Below, piece after piece: positions 45,384 to 60,300 of a stretch of DNA of 64,000 nucleotides (position 1 is the first letter of the stretch; the number at the start of each line of letters is the position of its first letter). Origin of the DNA: Gyrodactylus bullatarudis (taxonomy: Eukaryota > Platyhelminthes > Monogenea > Gyrodactylidea > Gyrodactylidae); NCBI GenBank assembly GCA_012064415.1, contig SSNU01000071.1:62001-126000 (forward strand), read 5' to 3'. The notes below the pieces were generated by a model that was given only the letters and a program-made list of their open reading frames with translations, did no database searches and had not been told where the DNA came from. The translations under genes were made by a program, and so were the position numbers.

Positions 45384-48300
45384 CTAATCACCAAGTTGAT
45401 ACTCGAGAATTGTAATGTAGTTCATAGAATCATCCGGATATTGAGCACACACTGAGACTTGACGAACCATGCCAAGATATTTCTTGAGAGGAACCTAAAG
45501 TAAGAACAAGAAATATCAATGGTTTTTTTATTTTAATTGTAAGAAAAATTCACCAAAATTTAATGAAAAAATAAACAGTTTTTTAAGTGTACAAGTAATC
45601 AATCAAATTGAATAGAAAAAAGATTGATACCTACTTTCAATGTAATGACAATTAAAAAGTGTTTGGTTAAAACAAAATTAATTCATCCTCCTTTCATAGT
45701 TTCATATTTGTGATTTTCTAGAATAAGGCCAACTTTTACGATAAAAAAACAATTTTAAAATAAAGCAATTTTTAAGAAAATTATGACCTATTTCACATCT
45801 CGGGTTAGCGCCAAACTTCTTGAACTTTGAGTGGGAAAATTTATACTGATTTCAAATTAAGAGAGTGATATGAAGTATATTTTTAGGATCATGATGATAA
45901 GACAAAGAAATTAGATATGCTGAATCAGAATTTGAGAATCAACTCAGAATCATCTATAGTGGAATTCGAATTTTGTTTTCTTGAAAATCATCGAAATTTT
46001 GATGATTCAAAATCCTTGAATAATGACGACTGTATCAAAACTTGGATTGTGTTTAAGGGTTTTTCGTTTAATATTGGTCTCAAAAATCAACTTTGGATCA
46101 CTCTTCTACATAGAAATCAACAAAAAATGTTTACTCAAATTTTCATAAATATCATTTTTTTTTCTCTTTGACCAGAATCAACTAACCTGGCCTTCCCAGT
46201 GGTCAACGTTTTTTGTTAAATGTGTCCAATCGTCACCGGCGACAACAGCAACTGATTTTGCTTTAGGCACAACTAAACTAAATAATTGATTCTCTGGCCA
46301 GTTGATCTTTGGCATTACAGTATTTTGATTCTTCGATGTTCCATTTCCAAATATGACTCCGTCCACTGGGAAGTTGAGATAACAGTCCTCTTTCCATTGG
46401 CTGAATTGTGAGGGGAAGGGTATGCAATGGCCATATCGATTTCTTTGAGCTTTAATGAAAAAATATTATAATTATTTGTCATTTCTTCAAAGGAAATTTT
46501 GAAATGGAAAATATAATCAGGACGGCGATATGCAATGACAGATGAAATTTTGATATTTCCTACATTGCTTCAATATCCTTCTATAGTCTAGTCTGAGGAC
46601 AAGCTCAAAGATAATAAATGATTATTTCCATCAGTCCAGATCACTGATTAACCCTTTACGACTCAGAGGAAAATTTTTAAAGGTACATCGCTGAGATTTG
46701 AAATTTCAGAATAAGCTGGTGACGAATATGCAATTCTTTTCAAAAGCAAACCTTTAGTTTAAGAGAAAGGGACCAGAAAAGAACCATTTTTAGACCTTGA
46801 AAATGGCAAACTTTTTAATTTCAAGATGTGACTTCTGGGTGATCAGATTTTCGAATTCTACCAGCATGGTTTCTCGGTTAAATTTTATATATTTTCAATA
46901 AACTAATTAGTTATAAATTTCTCAATAGGAAAATATTTCAGCTTAATAAGAGGAAAAAAACGTATTTTTTCAGGATCATCAATTAACAAAGAAACCAATC
47001 ATTATTGAAACAACCATCAACGTTTGGTTCTTCTCACACTTTGAAATCGACAAAATATTTCAGCTTAAAATGTCTTGGATTTTTTCCAGAAGAATATTCT
47101 TTCGAATTTGTGTCTCTTGAATCGGTATCTAGAAAATTTCGAGACTTTGATTTAAAAAAAATTTCCAAATTCATCAAGAATGGCTTAAGTTTAGTCTGAG
47201 AACAAGCTCTTTCCATCAGTCCAGATCATCTGAGATCACTGGTTAACTTTAAAAGTTTTTGAGGGAAATAGTAGTTTTATCCAACTATAGATGGATTAAT
47301 TTGATACAGATATGGTTGATTTGTTAACATCATAAATTATTTACTCAAATAAACTTGAAAATCATTAAACAATAGGAGCTAGTAACTTTTAATATTTAAT
47401 GTTGGGATTGAATTCAAACATTGGTAGAAAAATCCCTAATCAGTATAAAGTATATACTTCGACAGAATTTTTTCATTCATATCGAAAACTTGACTTCACG
47501 CGCAAGGTGGAAGTAAAGATTAAAAGCAATTAAAGGGTGATTGGGTCAAAGTAATAACGTAACACTTTGCTAGTAAGTTAAATGTATAAAAAGATGATTT
47601 TCGTTCTCTAACAATTCGCAAAGCTCAAAAATAACCTTGAAGTTATCTTGATTTTTTAGTTTAATTTCTTTTTCATATTTTTATTTGGATTATTTGTAAA
47701 TAGTTCATGCAATGAATCACAAAAAAAAGTTCTAAGTTGAAGGTCTTGTGATAATTTATTACTGTTATTAGCTGTTCCTATAAATTTTTAAAACTAGAAT
47801 GGAAAAAAACTGAAAAAATACGATGTTCTCTCATTTGAAAAAGAGTTTACCGAGATATAGGACAGACAACTACTCTATAAATTTATGGAACAAGGAAAAT
47901 TTAATCAAAAATAATTGAATAGATTATCATCAAGGGAAATGAATGTTGAGTTGATATTTTATTATCTGATTAAGGATACAATATGTACGTTAACTGTTTG
48001 AAATTTTTAAAGAAAAAGACTTTGTCTGGCTGCTGTTTGACACTTAAAAGGGAACGATGATACAGTAAAACTAGTCAGTAAAGTAAGATTGAAATTGATG
48101 ACAAAATAATTCTCCATAAAGAACAAGAGATAGATAAATTGAACAATTCAAGATACATGAAAAATCGTGATTGTGACCTGACTTGCAATGCATCTATAAA
48201 GTCTTTTTATTCCTTTGCTCCTCATTTTCTACAGATAAGCCAATACAAGCCATAGTTAGGCAGCAGATTTAGTATATCACAGAAAAACTATGCCAAACAG

Positions 48301-51300
48301 TAACCTACAGTATTTCTAATTAACCCCTCATGACTCGCATTCAATCTCTTGTCTATCCTATGGTTTGTGAATAAGCTAATTACAAATCTATAGTTGCTTT
48401 AACGCTTTTTCGAAAATATTTTCTGATTCTAATGAACTATTCATTATTTTTGGTTATCTTAAGTTATCGATCGAAAATGATTACTCGATAAAAGTTAGGG
48501 AGTAGGTTGAAAAAAATCAACTCTCTTTGAATAAGTATAGCAGGAGTTTGACGAATGATAGAGCAAAGATCATTGCGTATTCCAGGAGATTAATAAATTT
48601 CCTATCGAATGGGGGTGGTAAACGAAGTATTTTCTGAGGCTTGAATGAATAATAATGAGTTGCTAAAATTAGAACTATCATTGTTGGTCTTTAAGGGTTA
48701 AATATAAACCACTTAAGCTGACAATTTAACTTTTTTTATCTATACGTAGTACAGAGATCTAAACTTTTACTTGTATAGTTGTGTTCAAAACCAATTCCAT
48801 CAACAAAATCCCATTTTAATGAGAACCAATAAAGTTCAAGAAATTTTCTCACTGAAATTGATTTTGGACACAACTATCTTGAATGTAAAATACTTTTAGA
48901 AGGCTGTAAAAAATTAGAGCCACGTTATCATCAATTTATTTTACCTGTTTGAGCTTCAATAAGGTAATTGTAGACGCCAGGTAGCGATTCACTATTTTGA
49001 TCATATGGGAGAGCGTAAATCTGCAACTTGAAAAATCCGACACAGGGGAAACGGATAAAGAAGAATATTTGATTCTCTTTTGCCTGTTGGAGGATGTTCT
49101 GGGAAAAGTCCTGTGCTACGTCATTAGTTGAATGGATAAGCTGGGCCATCATTCTGATTGGACGATCTGGCTTGAATGCAAACTGCACACAAATTTCTCC
49201 AGTTGTCGCTTGAATAAACGAATCCAAATGACTAATGGCCTGGAGTCCGAATAGGGAGTATTTTGGAAGTTCCCCAAGGTATGATGGCGGAATTAGGGGA
49301 AGACCGCGTACTTGAGAGGCAGTATTTGACAAGATGTAATACTGATAAATCTAATAAAGATTTTAATGTTAATTTTTCATTAGCTTTGCAGAGAATTATT
49401 TTTCAAATTAAATTATTTTATCAATAATTGTTCGTAAAAAGGATTGTTCTATAAATTTTCACTGTCTACTTTCAAGCGACCACACAAGTAATTTTAAGAT
49501 TATTGTAACTAATAAGTTAAATTTTGTTAATTCTAATGAAATACCTTTAATTCCAACTTTTTTTCGGTAATATTGATAAACACGTTATTTAATGGTGTGT
49601 AACTCTTAGTAATAGGATCTTTATCTCTACAGAAATTTTTCTGTTTGGCGCACATATATGGCCCAGAAAGAGTTAAAACCATTTATAAAAGTTTAGCAAT
49701 GTAAGGTACTATAAATTCAGCCAAACAGCTAAGAATTCAGATCATAATCATGGAAATTTTATTCATCAACCGCAGTACAAAGAAATCTAGTAGGGATCTC
49801 GATAAACAATTCCGTCTCAAATTTTTCAGACGGACACAAAATAGATTTATAACCAGTTTTTAATCCAATTATGTCCATTTAGGAGATTAAATAAATTATA
49901 TGTAATTAAATGCTAAATGAAAATTTTTCATTTGATTTCTATCAAGCTCATAACTGGGATAATATAGAGAAAAATGTCCCAAATTACAGATGTATTTAAA
50001 TAAGGACCATAAGATATAAGATCTGCTGCTTAAAAATCCCCATATGTAGTTTATTCTTCAACGACACTATCATACGAGATTTTTTTGTAAAATTATAATT
50101 ATCCTTATGCATCGTAAAGTATTTAAGAATAACCTTTAGCAGAGGTCTTAATTAATTGAAGAAACCTTTTTTATTTTATGTTTTGAAAATCTCGAACAAA
50201 CCAATGCATTTTGTGAAAAAAACTATTGAAATTTTATAATAAGCCGTACGCATCTGTACTATAAATTCTTTTATCGAATAACCCTTTTGATATTTAATCC
50301 ATTTCCTTATAATAATTTGATCTATCTAAGGGTAAAGGGATAGTTATAATGTATAAGGAAGATTATTATAGAGCAGGTATAGAATTTCTTTCTGATGAAA
50401 GTATTATAAGGAAATGGAATCTATGGAACGTTCCATATACAGTACTACCCCAAAGATGGATGTGGAAAATTAAGCCCCTCTTCTCTCTACCCCCAAAATA
50501 TTTCAAATGTTTCGTGTTATCACTTGAAAGTAGGCATAATACCATTTTTCAACCCTAAAATTCAGTTTCAGTTAATATTTAGACCATTCAAAAGATTTTA
50601 ATTTCTTGATCAAAACTGTACAATAAACTGCATACCTTAGATTTAAAATAACCTTTCTATGATCAATTAGCGTCATACAATGATCACATCTCAACCTCGG
50701 GGTTAAATCCCCTTTGGTTACGAAGATATGCTATAATTGTGAAAATTTATTAACTCATCTCAATTAGTTGAAATTTTCTACAATTTAAGAAGATCCTCTT
50801 TTTCAGACCATTATCTACTCTCAGCTTATAATATGATAGATAGTAAATATAAATTATGTAAATGTAATAACCTCTCTAGTATAAAATCCGTTATGTCACA
50901 TATCCGATCTAAACTTGACTATACTAAGAGTCTTTTATATTCTTATAACTCCACTAACTCCAGAATGTTTATTGAAAATTCTTTAATGGCCTATTTATCT
51001 TAATTACAAGTGTTTCAAATCCAACCAGATTATATCTAATTCATTCTATATTTACAAGATGCCCAAGATGCAGAAAACCTTTATTTTAATAATGCTTTTC
51101 CTGATTACTATATTTTTGTTAATTATATATTATATATTGAATAAAATTTTCTAACAAAAAAAATGAAGTTTATCATGAAATTGTGAAAAAAATTTCTCAA
51201 ATATCATTTCTCTCTTTTCCAAATATCTTGTGTGAAAAGGGGCCTACTATATCCCCAAAACAAACAATTCGTCAATCCTTAATGAGTAATTCCATTTTAT

Positions 51301-54300
51301 GATTACAGGGATAATAAATGCATCGCCAGATTGGTGAAAGTCTTCGTTCAATTCATGAATAATTTATTTGTTTTTAAACTCTATTTTAGGACTCAATTTT
51401 TGAGTTCAATAAATGGTATATTCTCAAATCTATTCTTAAATCAACCAATCATTGTAACCCTCTTACTCATAAATTGGAACCCATCACAAGAATTCTCAAT
51501 TATGAAGTTTGAAAATAAACTCCTAGTCGCTAAACTTTCACGTGAAGGGTTAAATAATAGAGAGATATGTCAAAAAACCTGTTTTACCTTGAACCACGTC
51601 AAATATTGCAAACGAGTTGGAATTGCCAAAAATCCTCAGCAAACTATGTACGTTGTCATCCAAACTTTTTTATTTGACATCAATAGACCTATTCTGTTCT
51701 CAAATCTACACATGAATCTAAAATCAAAAGCTGAATCACTTAAAATACATTTCAATATAGATTTCTACATTCTATATATCCCCATCTGGACTCGTAGAAT
51801 GCGCTTATCTCGATCTCAGGGATTACCCCCTCTGGGTTCGTAGATTTGCATTTATAGTTAAAAAATTTTATGAGTCTTATTCTATTTCTGAGAATAACCT
51901 TGAGAATTCATCTATTAAAAATTTGACGTAACTTACTGACCAGAATTTTTGTTCTGAACTCAATAAGTTTTTCACTAACTCATTCAATCAATTTGAAATT
52001 ATTAACTCTATTGTAATAAACTTACCTAACCCCCCTTGTATTACTATCTCCGATATAAACAGAATATTTTCCAACTGTAAAAACATCAACAGAATGGATA
52101 CTCATTACAACTCATTCCTTCTACTATCTAAACTTTCTCTCTCCTTTCTCATATTGCTATGTAATTTCCTCAATAACTGTATCTCCAACTGTTTCATCCC
52201 TCATGACTGGTTAATTGTTAAAATAACCCCAATCCCCAAATCCAAGAAGTATTCTTCCTTTGCTGATCTTAGGCCAATATCCTGCCTTAATATCTTCCTA
52301 GCAATTCTCGATAGCTACCTTACTGATGAAGTTTCTAACAGTCTACCCAAACCTTTCCCGGACAAAATTCAACATGGATTCTTATATGGGAAAAACACTT
52401 CGACTAACATGCTGGCATTCATGAATTATTCCCTCCCCCTTCTAAAATCAGATTACCACATCATCATCCATTACCCAGATATTTCAAAGGCATTCGACAA
52501 ACTCAAATTCTCCTTCATAAAACAAAAACTTTTACAATAAAATATTGACCACTATATTATTAACCTTATCATGTTTTTTCTCTGTAATAGAGTCCAATAT
52601 GTAGAATTTAATAACACCACCAGTAGTCTAGAGCGCATCAACTCAGGCGTTCCCCAAGGTTCCACTATTGGTCCCCTTCTCTTTAATATTTGCTTCGCTG
52701 ATATTCAGCTCCCAGAGGGTACTGAGGGTGCCCTCTTCAAATTTGCAGACGATCTAAAGTTCGTCTTCAAGGTGAAAAATTCCCTTGATATTATTAAAAT
52801 AAATCATAACTTCTCCCTTCTTAAAGATTCACTCGAGACCATAGGGCTCTATATTAATAGAGATAAATGCAAAATTTTGCTCCCATCGGGTCTCCCTGCA
52901 ACCCTCCTTGAATCTCTTCTACTTCCTGGAGAAATTGTCTCCTTCACTTCAGATCTAGGTTTCGGTATTAACTCTAAAGTAAAAATTAACCCTCACTCTA
53001 ACCTGCCTAAAATAAAGTCCATGATCATGGCCATTCTTAAATTTTCGAAATCTCTATCCTTAAGAATAAAGGCGTATAAATCATTAGTGCTCACACACTT
53101 TGACTATATCTCACCCCTTTTAATTAACTTGACTATTGACCAGGCTAGATATATCGAAAGAATTCAGAGTAGATTTCTTTATTCTCTCTACCCTGAACTT
53201 AATTCATACAATGCTTGCATTTCGGCGTCTGGCCTCAATCCTTTATGGGTCCGTCGTTACACTTTCATCATAAAAAAATTCTCTTATTCTTCGATCAGAA
53301 TCGAAAGGTCTTACAATCTAAGAAATATGTCTTATGAAAATAACTACTTACTTTCTACCTTCAATAAACTTAATGATAAGTATGACTTATCGAATTGTGA
53401 CAACCTAAACTCAATTTAAAATATTATGAAACATATTCGATCTAAAATCGACTACACCTACTCTCTCCTATATCCTGATCTTCATTAAGTAGAAACTACC
53501 AAGTGCTATTCGATTAAACTTTTCAGATTTACATCCAACACAAAACCATCGAAGATGTTCTACTCCAAAAGCCAATTCGATCGCAATCAAAAACTCTTTC
53601 AAGACTATGTTTCATCCTTATAATGATGATAAACCATTAAAAGATTTACTATTTATTTGTATTCTCCATTAGTGTTTTGTTTAAATTTCTTATTTTTCAA
53701 TATAGATTTTTTTCTAAAAAAAAAAACTATAACCTATATCACAGAATCACAATTCTTGCAAACGTTAGCAGGACTAAACTCCAAAAAGTTTGGTGAGAGA
53801 TGGCAGTAGATTTTCTCATTGTAAGATTCAAGAAATTCATCTGATACAGGGATCAATTCCTTGTTTGGTATGTATTTTCCACAGGCGAAACAAAAATGAT
53901 TTCTACAAGTTGAGCAGTTTTCCATGATAAGTCAAGTAAAAAGAATAAAATCAGTAGGCAAAAAAATATAAACGAAAGAAGGTGTGTCGTAACACACTCC
54001 TAGGCATTACAAAGCTTCTGTGTACATTTTCCCCCTGTTTTAGAAATCATGTATTTTACATGTTATTTTTACTCTACCCTCCCACCCCCACAACTGGTAT
54101 ACAATTTTAGATTCAAATTTGAGTTTTAAAAGGTTTTTAGACCATAACTTTTTTGATTTTGGAGCAATATTTTCGGTAAGAATCTCATTTTAATCCCCTA
54201 ATTATTTCACATATTTTGATACCAAATTTGTTGTCAAAAACGAATGGGGAAATATACATTTTAAAGCTTTAAAAGTTTAAAGTGGATTTGAGTCACTGAA

Positions 54301-57300
54301 AAAAGTTTTTCTGAGAAAATTTAAAATCTAGTTATATTTGAAATTTATTAACCTTCAATTTGAGCCATTTCACGATAGTGTACCACACTATTTAGTGTGT
54401 GTATAAAAGTTTATTGCTTAAGTGCTTTTAAAAACTTTCAAGTGCCATCACTTTTTCCTGCTCATTTTGACAGAAAAATAATTAACACCATTGAAATCAG
54501 CATGAAAAACTGATCCAGAATTGTGATTTTAGTCAGAATCCAAAAATTTGTGTTGCACAGTGCTAAGGAATTCTGAATATGAATCTAATTACTAATCATC
54601 CACTTTCAACGCTATTAAGTTAAAATATGAACTGTCTGATTGTGATGACTTGACTAATCTTAAATTAGTCATGTCTCACATTAGATCTAAATTGGACTAC
54701 ACTAAGTCTTTACTTTACTCATATCTTCATTGACCAGATGATTTTCGTTTTGCTTGCAGACACTAGTTTTTCATATTTAATACATTTTATGATAACTTTT
54801 CACACTCTCCAAATTGATGAATCTGATTGAAAATTATTTTTATCTATTTATTTCTTTTACATTTTTTAAATGAGAACCTCTACAAAGATTATACTATATT
54901 TATTTGTAATTAATATATTATTGAAATATAAGTGATTTTTCTAACAAACAAAAAAATTCACGTATCGATTCATAAGACAGTTTTTGAAGATTCATCCTAA
55001 CTTCTACTGTATAAATTAGTTTGTCAAAATCTCTTATTTTAAATATCATTACTTACAGCGTAATAGGAATCAGTGTCTTTGTCAATATTGTTTGCATAAA
55101 TCTCAAGAGCATATTCACCCGGTTCTGGTAGGAAGAGAGAGAAAACCACTTGTTCGTAGTACATTTTACTCAGGGATCTCATACTGGCAGAGGATCCGTT
55201 GGGATTAGCTTTTGCGCTTCGTTGAAGGATGCTTCTATTTAGAATCATTTGATCCCCAATCAATCCATTCTTTAGTTTTGCCATAAGACGTATTTTATTT
55301 GACATAATTGAACCGTTATTCAGTGAAAGGGCAGCCATATCTTGAGATAACGATTGATCTTGAGGTAATTCAAAGCGCAATTCCAAAGTACCATTCTTTG
55401 GCCGGAGACTAAATTCATTTGTCATTGGCTTCACACGATACTTGTTTGTGAACTGGAAGAAAATGTATTTGGTGAAATAGAGAATAAATGATTGCAATGT
55501 AAAAAAGAAGTTATGAGCAGGAAACTTTAGTTGACTTCAAAATGAGAGTGCAAAAAGGTTGTAATTTAGAAACCAAATTAGTCTAAAAAATCAAATATCA
55601 GATATTGATCATCTTTTATGTTTGAAAGTGAATGAAACTTTTACGATTCAAGTCGCGTAAAAATTGGCGGGTCTATCAACAATTTAAATGTTGGAAATCA
55701 TATCAGATTTTTTTGTGAAGGTCATTTCAACCAAGTCATTTATATACGGATCTTAAATTCTGATGTATTCTCAATGAAGAGATAATTCAATTTCATAAAA
55801 TAACCTAAAAATCACTACAAATTCATGACAAAGAGGAAAATTATTATAAATTAGGCTAATCTGTAGAACATTTGCCCCCTCTTGTTTTCCAGTAATTACT
55901 GTATTTTGTATTAAACAAATCTTAATTGACCAAAAGGGATTAGAAGGAGAGACCAACTGCACATTTCTCTTGAATAAATTAATTGTTTACCTATAGTACA
56001 TATATATGTATATATTGAGGATATACTTATAAGCATTAATTAAATAATAATCAGCCTAGAACGAATTAATTTTCGTAGTGAAGTAATCAAAGGAGTATAT
56101 AGTTACTTATATCTGATTCTGAGAGTGGAATTGTAAAGATAAGATCGGAACAAATTCATTTTATAGACAATAAAAATGAATTTCATTCAGTAGCTTATAA
56201 GGAATTAATGAAAATATAATTAGATTTTTACCGATTACTTTACATTGTTAATTGAAAATATAATTTAAAAAGTTACTTACAGGAGTATGACCGTAGCTTG
56301 AACTCTGGGCTGGAGGAAAGGGTGGGAGACAGCGATTTTTTGGACATCGGGATACTAAACGGTATTCACAGACACTACCAAAGACATTGTCATTGAAAGC
56401 TTCACTATTATTGCTAGAGGAGAGACTAGTCATTGATCTTTGAAAGTTGAGATCACTCATTGATGTTGGGAGACTGTCATTTCGTTGACTTTTCACGAAA
56501 ATTAAGAGCTTATAAGCGCCTGGCTTCGGAGGTCTAATGTATGTCAATGAGACACGATCTTTGGCTATAGACTCTTGACGACCGAAGGAACTAAGGAAAA
56601 TAGTTTATTCTAAAACTTGAATAATTTGGATTGATGGACAAATCCAAGTCATGATCTTGTTTTCTACAATCACGTGAGAAGAAATTCAAGAATACTCAAG
56701 ATAATGTCAATTTTATTAGTAAACTAACATTAAAAATTTAAATGATTTTAAAAGGTAATAAAAAGTTGGTAAAATACTAAAAGATTCCCATGCATTCTAT
56801 AGTGGTAATTTTTATAAATATCTGATTTGTAAAAGAGTTAATGAATCAAGAAAATAATAATTTTACTGTAAATCCATGCTTGCAAAGGATATTTGGCTCA
56901 AAACTATCTGTAATTAATATTACCATCAAAAATTAATAGCAAAGAATTTTGCAGCACCTATACTTACAAAGGTTGACTGTATTTCGTTCTAGGTGCTTAG
57001 GTAATATACCCCACAAGAACGTCTTATTTGGTATATTACCTAAGCACCTAGAACGAAATATTTCTAGTCAACCAAAGAATTTGTTTTCAAGATCGGTATC
57101 TCTTATAGATGAGAAGATAACAAATTTTTAGAGCCAAAAATGTCAATTTTAAGCCCTTTTAAATGATAACTTGGCTTTCAAAAATAAATTCAGATTCAGA
57201 TTAGCGTATGATGACGAATTCTCTAATTTTTGTGACAAAGAAAACAATTTGGAACATGAAGGAACATAATTTATTGCGAAAAACCTTGCATGAAAATATG

Positions 57301-60300
57301 TAAAAGCAATAAAAATTATTGTATTTTTCAAATCGAGAAAACTCCAATAAAATGGCAAAACTAACCCGAGAGGAATTCCTTCAAAAGTGCATGTTTCATC
57401 TCTATCATCAAAGACAAGGCTAAACGAGAAAGATAATCCATATTCCGAGCCCTGTGAGAAGGCGATTGCAACACAAATTTCTTCATTTGACGATGTTATA
57501 ACGGCATGTTTATGACTGACCAAATCAAGGTTGTATTTGAAAAAAGCTGACTTGACTGGTGCGAGGTTTTCGAATTCCTTTATTTAAAAATAATAATAAA
57601 ATTCCCAATCATTTAATTGAATATAGACAGATTCATAATAACAAACTCTGAGAGCAGATAAAAATTAATCCCCAAAAGCTTATTGTTTAATTTTAAATTT
57701 AATTAATTTAATTAAAAGAATTTATCGCAAATAAAAAAATTTAAGATCACCATCAGTGGAGAAATCTAGTTCATACAATTTTTTCTTCTTACGGATAAAA
57801 AAAGTCTACTGTGAGAATAAGTAAATAAAGATCTAATCAAAGGTATTAAAATGATTCCTTCTTTTCTGAATTAATTTTGTAGCTAAAATAAAATTCTTTT
57901 TATGAGCTTACTTAAACCATGCTTGTGTTGAGAGTAAACGAAGGATAATTATTCTCGTCGGTTCTATTCAGACCAAACACTGAATTTCGATCAATTTAAA
58001 CATAAATGGAAATTTAGGGAATATTATAAAGTCTGGCTAATACACTCGGTTTGATTTAAGTCTCAATGAAAGTATTAATTACATTTTGAACTTTATGAAA
58101 ATACAAATATTCATTCAGATTGAAAACGAAGAAATAATCTTCGGGTAAATTGCTTTTTCGGTATGCAAATTTTGAAATTTAATGAACGTTTCATTGCTTA
58201 ACGCTTAGACTCTCATATTCATTATGATATATAAAGAGAAATAACACGGGTGGAGCTCGGGTCTGGCTATTTTTCTGGTTTAACGCTGATCACGAATCTG
58301 GTATTTAAAAAAAATTTGGCTGTCTAATAGACAGTGTCTATGAGCTGAGATAATAAGCAAAAACCGAATTTTCGAAATATCGAAAAACACCTCTTAAACT
58401 TTTGCTATTTAAAGATTAAAAACATTAGAGTAATTTTTCAGAAAATTTGTGAAAATTTTAGCACAAAATTCGGTTTTTCTCTAAAACGAAAATAAAAATT
58501 CCAAATTTTATTCGAGTTTATTATAGAAAATTTATTCCTCTAGTATTGTTAGTTGAGAAATTTTCGCTAGTTTATAGTATCAGGTTTACTAAAATTTAAG
58601 AAATTCTCTCTCCTGATTAGTTCATTCAGTGTCTCATAAGGTTAAGGTTCATAAACTTGAATGCAGACTGTGATGAGGATAAATTCTGGAACATGTTCAA
58701 GATCTGGAAACTTTCAATAAACGATTATGGAAAAATGAATCCAAATATTCTAAAATTTGGAGTAGGCTTTCTGTTTTGCTATCGCGTTGTTGAGATAAAT
58801 TAATGTCAATAAAAAATGGGTCTGATTTATATAGAAATTCCCAATCTATTGGTGAGTAGTTAAAAAGGAAAAATGAAATTTCGCCAATGAGAGGATTTAT
58901 TTGGAAAATAATTGTTAATTTCTAAAAGGATATAGAATTTCATTCGATCTGATTACAAAACAACTTAGGTATTGAAGATTCAAGGTAAAATTGGAAATTG
59001 AAATTTGTCCCTATTCTATAGAGAATCCTGATGGATATTGTTATTGATTTCATTTATAAAAAACATGCCTTGTTCTGATTTTAACGATCATGGAATCGGG
59101 AATTCTACTTCTTTCTGAAAAAGTTCAAATATCAATAGCAAAAATTTAACAAAATAGCAAATTTGAAATGCTATGATGTAAAAATGTTTTCAAATCCTCG
59201 GGAAAAATTTGCTTAAACATAGAGATCATATACGACCTTTGGTATCGAAAGGGCTGAAAATAATTTATTTTTAGAATCCATTTGAACGATAATATTGACG
59301 AACATCAACAAGAATATTTTCGTTTGGTTCTAAACTCACAAGGAAGGTTAAAGAAAACTAGTGTATATTTGAGTGATAAACTTTATATTTCTCCGGTAAC
59401 ATTTGTAAATTCTATTACAATGCAAAATATTCCCTGGCTTCCATTGGTCCATTGGCTCACGTTGACAACTATCTTCCTCCCTCTCCCCTTGTGAGGGCTA
59501 AAATACAATATTTTGCATTGTAATAGTATTTAAATTCAAATTCTCGATGATAAAATTGAAGATCATAGATTCCCAAATTCAAATCAATTAGCTTTAAATC
59601 TTTAAAGGAGAAGAATGATTTGAAAATAAAACATTTATGACAATTCTTCTATTCAAATATAGAATATCATACTTGAGTTTTACTGAGTCTAAATTTTTTT
59701 GTTGGTTTCATTTAAAAAACCAAAAATAACTCAACTAAACAATAGAATCGAAAATATTTTACAATAAAGAAATCGTACAATGAGTTTTTTTTCATTTCCC
59801 TTCATTACTGCAATTTAATTTTATGCTCAGTTAGTTGAAGAGAAGACACAATGCCTGTATGGCTGTGTTATGCTTTTCAAAAAGAAAATTTCTCCAAGAT
59901 CAACTCTGCAACTCCTAATGGAACGAGGTAAGCGTTGAGATGAATGCACGGAAATTGTGCCTTGATGCTCATTACAATGAATTTCAATTACATTATGTAA
60001 TATGCGTAAGAAATGTAATAAATTTCAGAGAAATGAATTTATCAAAAATGAATTCAAGGCCCTTTCGAAACCATTTAGGTATTGAGTAAGGAAGATACGT
60101 AAAGAAATGTTTAAAGATGATTGAAAAAGTAGAGCTGAGCCCAGGAGTATACACGTTAACCCGTGGTATCTCAAAAGAGATTTTTTCCTCCTGAGCTCTG
60201 TTTAGTTCCATTTTTATTTTTGGCTGATGATTTTTAGAAAGAGAAACTCTAAGCAGCTAAAGAAAGTATTTCACTATCTGACTATCCTTTAGTATCATTC

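Noticed and set aside
45917..46171. 84-codon open frame next to a Hillarin exon
   Set aside because: On the opposite strand over foldback-family debris, with no recognisable protein.
51331..51843. 170-codon open frame upstream of the LINE, with a possible HTH piece (LLVAKLSREGLNNREICQ)
   Set aside because: It is a mosaic: the end runs out of frame over a reverse-transcriptase fragment (51795-51895) and the HTH similarity is too short to name an element.
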